From contig NC_014924.1 in assembly GCF_000185965.1 (NCBI RefSeq), positions 2,790,001 to 2,854,000 on the forward strand: 64,000 nt of DNA, read 5' to 3'. Shown one piece after another: positions 61,588 to 64,000 of the stretch. This DNA is from Pseudoxanthomonas suwonensis 11-1 (GTDB taxonomy: Bacteria > Pseudomonadota > Gammaproteobacteria > Xanthomonadales > Xanthomonadaceae). A program made the translations under genes and the position numbers. Each line of letters starts with the position of its first letter. Within the stretch, counting starts at the first letter, position 1. The notes below the pieces were generated by a model that was given only the letters and a program-made list of their open reading frames with translations, made no database searches and had not been told where the DNA came from.

Positions 61588-62073
61588 ATGGACGCGAGCG
61601 TGAGGTCGCCGGCTGGCGGAGCCGCGGCGCGCACCGGCACTGGGCCACCGCGGATGCCGGCGTTCTGGAAGGCGGTGCTGGTCGCGCCGCTGGCGGTTCC
61701 GGTGGCCCTGTGCATCTGGATCGCCGCGTCCTGGCAACTGCACCTCCGGCAAGCCGATTTCTATCTCGCAGCGGGCATCGTCGTGGTCGTCGGCACGGTG
61801 TGCGGCGCCATCGCCATGGCGGTGCTCGGCCTGCCCTACCTGCTGTGGCTGCGCGCGAAGGACAGGTTGAGCTGGCTGGCGGTGTGCGCTGGTTCGACGC
61901 TTGCCGGCATTGGCATGGCGGCTCCTTTCTGGATCCAGGTCTCGCGGCAATCAGCGCTCGAATCCGCCCTGGTCGGCACCGGCGCCGGCCTGCTGGTTGG
62001 GGTGGTGTTCTGCCTGGTCGCGGGTTTGCCGGTCTGGGGCCGGCAAGTCCAGGGCGTAGCCAGTTGCGAGTAG
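61588..62073 (+). CDS. Integral membrane protein, unknown function
   Basis: A 161-residue protein with four hydrophobic helices (about 29-50, 58-82, 93-115 and 128-150) and a GlyAla-rich last helix. It starts 8 bp after the LPMO-like gene, with a GGCAGGG site, so the two are probably an operon. The 3' end is repeated in the duplicated block downstream. Confidence 0.75.
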   Translation: MDASVRSPAGGAAARTGTGPPRMPAFWKAVLVAPLAVPVALCIWIAASWQLHLRQADFYLAAGIVVVVGTVCGAIAMAVLGLPYLLWLRAKDRLSWLAVCAGSTLAGIGMAAPFWIQVSRQSALESALVGTGAGLLVGVVFCLVAGLPVWGRQVQGVASCE

Positions 62074-62137
62074 CCCGGACAACGCCGCAGGCCGCATCCG
62101 GGGAATCGGCGGGCGCGCTGGGCAGGCAGGCGGAGTG

Positions 62138-62229
62138 AAAACCGGGGTCAGAGTGCGATTTCCCGCCGGAAAATCGCACTCTGACCCCGGTTTTCTATAT
62201 CGCGGGAATTGGACTCTGACCCCGGTTTT
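62138..62229. repeat. REP-like hairpin, copy A
   Basis: A 24-bp arm AAAACCGGGGTCAGAGTGCG... (62138-62161) inverts at 62171-62194 with a short loop; a partial minus core ends at 62229. Same family as at 50105. Confidence 0.92.
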
Positions 62230-62234
62230 ACTCG

Positions 62235-62357
62235 GCGCTCGAATCCGCCCTGATCGGCACCGGCGCCGGCCTGCTGGTCGGCGTGGTGTTCTGCCTGGTC
62301 GCGGGCTTGCCGGTATGGCCGCGTCGGTTGGGCCAGAGCGTTGGCAGTTGCGAGTAG
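62235..62357 (+). pseudogene. Remnant 3' end of a second membrane-protein copy
   Basis: Forty codons plus TAG, in frame, match residues about 123-161 of the protein at 61588 with a few changes (VWPRRLGQSVGSCE against the parent VWGRQVQGVASCE ending). It has no start and is not expected to be expressed. Confidence 0.8.
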
Positions 62358-62427
62358 CGAGTAGCCGGATAAGGCCGTAGGCCGCATCCGGGGAATCAGC
62401 AGGCGCGCCGGGCAGGCAGGCGGCATG

Positions 62428-62519
62428 AAAACCGGGGTCAGAGTGCGATTTCCCGCGGAAAATCGCACTCTGACCCCGGTTTTTACATCGCGGGAAATTG
62501 GACTCTGACCCCGGTCTTT
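62428..62519. repeat. REP-like hairpin, copy B, providing the next gene's stop
   Basis: Arms 62428-62451 and 62460-62483 repeat copy A. A trailing half core ends at 62519, overlapping the TAA (62518-62520, minus) of the RsuA-type gene. Confidence 0.9.
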
Positions 62520-63240
62520 AGAACTTCTCGCCGACGGGGAGGTAGCGCCAGGCGCCGGGGGGCATCTTGGCCAGGGGGATGCGGCCGATGCGCAGGCGGC
62601 GGATGGAGACGACCTCCAGGCCGACCTGGGTGCACATGGCGCGCAGCTGGCCGGGGCGCGGGCCCTTGAGGGCGAAGCGCAGGCGGGTCTCGTTCTGCCA
62701 GCTCACCTTGCCCGGCGGCAGTTCAAGGCCTTCGAAGGTCAGGCCGTGGCTGAGGCGGGACAGGCCCCAGGGTTCCAGGGAACCTTCGACCTCGACCACG
62801 AACTCCTGCTCGATGGTGGCGAAGTCCTCCACCAGCCGGCGGCGCACGCGGCCGTCCTGGCTCAGCACCACCAGGCCGCTGGCTTCCGGCTCCAGCGGCA
62901 CCAGCGAGGCCAGGCGCTGGAAGTTCTTGCGCAGGGTGCGGATGTTGCTGGTGTCGCCTTCCCAGCGCTCCTGCGGCGGCAGCAGGGTGGCCAGCGTGTC
63001 GGCGACGGCCTCCAGGTCCACGCCGGCCGGCTTGTGCAGCAGGAAGGTCGCCGGTTCGACCGGCTGCAGGCGGGCCTTGGGGTCGATCTCCACCCGCTCG
63101 CTGGTGACCATGTGGCCGGGCAGCTCCACCACCTGGCCGTCGACCTTCACCCAGCCGCCCTCGATGTACTGCTCGGCCTCGCTGCGCGAGCACTGGGCCA
63201 GTTCGGCCACGCGTCGGGCCAGGCGGATGGGGTTGGACAT
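62518..63240 (-). CDS. RsuA/RluF-family pseudouridine synthase homologue with altered active site
   Basis: A 240-residue protein with an S4 domain (about 5-55) followed by an RsuA-type catalytic domain (about 62-235). At the usual catalytic motif GRLDxxxxGL, the aligned segment reads VPLEPEASGL: the Arg is Pro115 and the catalytic Asp is Glu117. It may be inactive, RNA-binding only, or use another residue. It is probably an rRNA modification-type protein in the cytoplasm. The stop is supplied by the REP-like element. Confidence 0.85.
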   Translation of the reverse strand: MSNPIRLARRVAELAQCSRSEAEQYIEGGWVKVDGQVVELPGHMVTSERVEIDPKARLQPVEPATFLLHKPAGVDLEAVADTLATLLPPQERWEGDTSNIRTLRKNFQRLASLVPLEPEASGLVVLSQDGRVRRRLVEDFATIEQEFVVEVEGSLEPWGLSRLSHGLTFEGLELPPGKVSWQNETRLRFALKGPRPGQLRAMCTQVGLEVVSIRRLRIGRIPLAKMPPGAWRYLPVGEKF

Positions 63241-63353
63241 GAACGGCGCGCCACGGGGTCGGGGGTCGCGCAGTGTATCGTTCGCGCACTCCGGCGCGCC
63301 GGCGCCGGCTTTCCCGGCCCCCTGCGCCATCGCCAGTTTCCCCAAGAGGTGCC

Positions 63354-64000
63354 ATGAAAACTCCCGCCGGCCTGCAGGCGCTGATCGACGACGGCGTGAT
63401 CGACGCCGTGCTGCGCCCGCTCAAGAGCGGCAAGGAGGCGTCCGTGTACGTGGTGCGCGCCGGCGACGACGTGCGCTGCGCCAAGGTCTACAAGGACATG
63501 GCCCAGCGCAGCTTCCAGCAGCGCGTGCAGTACCAGGAAGGTCGCAAGGTGCGCGGCAGCCGCGAGGCGCGCGCGATCGGCAAGGCCAGCAAGTACGGCC
63601 GCAAGCAGCAGGAAACGGCCTGGAAGAACACCGAGGTCGATGCGCTGTACCAGCTGCGCGAGGCCGGCGTGCGCGTGCCCGAGCCGCATGGCTACTTCCA
63701 CGGCGTGCTGGTGATGGAGCTGGTGGTCGATGCCGCCGGGCATTCGGCGCCGCGCCTGGGCGAGGTGGAACTTTCACCGGAGCAGGCGCGCACCTTCCAC
63801 GCCTTCCTGGTGCGGCAGATCGTGAAGATGCTCTGCAGCGGCCTGGTCCATGGCGACCTCTCGCCCTACAACGTACTGGTCGCCGCCGATGGCCCGGTGG
63901 TAATCGATTTCCCGCAGGTGGTCAGCGCCGCCGGCAACAACGCCGCGCGCACCATGCTGCTGCGTGACGTCAACAACATCACCGCCTGCCTCGGCGGTTG
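63354..64000 (+). CDS. RIO1-like atypical protein kinase (C-terminus outside window)
   Basis: At least 215 residues are in the window. The RIO kinase core has the nucleotide-binding SGKEASVYVV loop, Lys44 (CAKVYK), the catalytic loop HGDLSPYN (Asp167, Asn172) and metal-binding Asp184 (VVIDFPQ). Bacterial RIO kinases are little studied. It is divergent from the RsuA-type gene, 113 bp away, with GAGGTGCC before the ATG. Confidence 0.93.
   Translation, partial: MKTPAGLQALIDDGVIDAVLRPLKSGKEASVYVVRAGDDVRCAKVYKDMAQRSFQQRVQYQEGRKVRGSREARAIGKASKYGRKQQETAWKNTEVDALYQLREAGVRVPEPHGYFHGVLVMELVVDAAGHSAPRLGEVELSPEQARTFHAFLVRQIVKMLCSGLVHGDLSPYNVLVAADGPVVIDFPQVVSAAGNNAARTMLLRDVNNITACLGG

Larger units (their letters stand above)
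61954..62519. repeat. 281-bp tandem duplication of gene 3' end plus REP-like element
   Basis: Copy A (61954-62234) holds the last 39 codons of the membrane-protein gene, its stop, and a REP-like hairpin with a trailing half copy. Copy B (62235-62519) repeats the whole in the same order at high but imperfect identity, ending at the RsuA-type gene. Both copies carry the same 3' tail (CATCCGGGGAATC). Confidence 0.9.

Overview
The window reads as a chromosomal segment of a high-GC gammaproteobacterium of the Xanthomonadaceae/Lysobacteraceae (Lysobacter, Luteimonas, Pseudoxanthomonas or Stenotrophomonas type). This rests on the very high GC with dense open shadow frames, TonB-dependent receptors paired with secreted peptidases, and the general gene repertoire. 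It is inference from content; no marker gene fixes the genus. No rRNA, tRNA or CRISPR was found.

Layout. 1-8000 (mostly minus): a partial TonB receptor with a lipoprotein M19 dipeptidase and a TlpA-like redox protein, then a HAD phosphatase and small exported or membrane proteins. 7902-20669: the most coherent block. A minus-strand run (transglutaminase-like protease, Oar-type TonB receptor, serine hydrolase, VanX-type D,D-dipeptidase) diverges from a plus-strand run (NlpC/P60 endopeptidase, L-Ala-D/L-Glu epimerase, RpiR/MurR-type regulator, YkuD L,D-transpeptidase-fold protein, dicarboxylate/amino-acid symporter). The shared intergenic region carries paired AT-rich repeats and a promoter-like motif. 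I read this as a locus for scavenging peptidoglycan stem peptides.

20753-36074: stress or housekeeping-type genes, including a GH3 beta-glucosidase, BON protein, oxidoreductase, 6-phosphogluconate dehydrogenase, diguanylate cyclase with an intact I-site, a transglutaminase homologue lacking its Cys and His, a phasin-like protein, a polysaccharide deacetylase and an overlapping radical-SAM/DUF4130 putative DNA-repair pair. 36249-49614: many small secreted or unknown proteins, alpha/beta hydrolases, an FKBP isomerase, a GNAT enzyme and a rifampin ADP-ribosyltransferase (arr) beside an orphan terminator hairpin.

49965-62520: the accessory-looking part. A family of short palindromic REP-like elements occurs as a 36-bp tandem array, as long hairpins and as single copies overlapping stop codons. 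Between them lie a uracil permease, peptidases, a lower-GC gene pair, a ParB-like protein, a roughly 450-bp array of interleaved palindromes, and an IS256-family element with clear terminal inverted repeats that truncates a neighbouring gene. A secreted N-terminal-His LPMO-like protein and a 281-bp tandem duplication follow. The window ends with an RsuA-type pseudouridine synthase homologue lacking its usual catalytic Asp and a partial RIO kinase.
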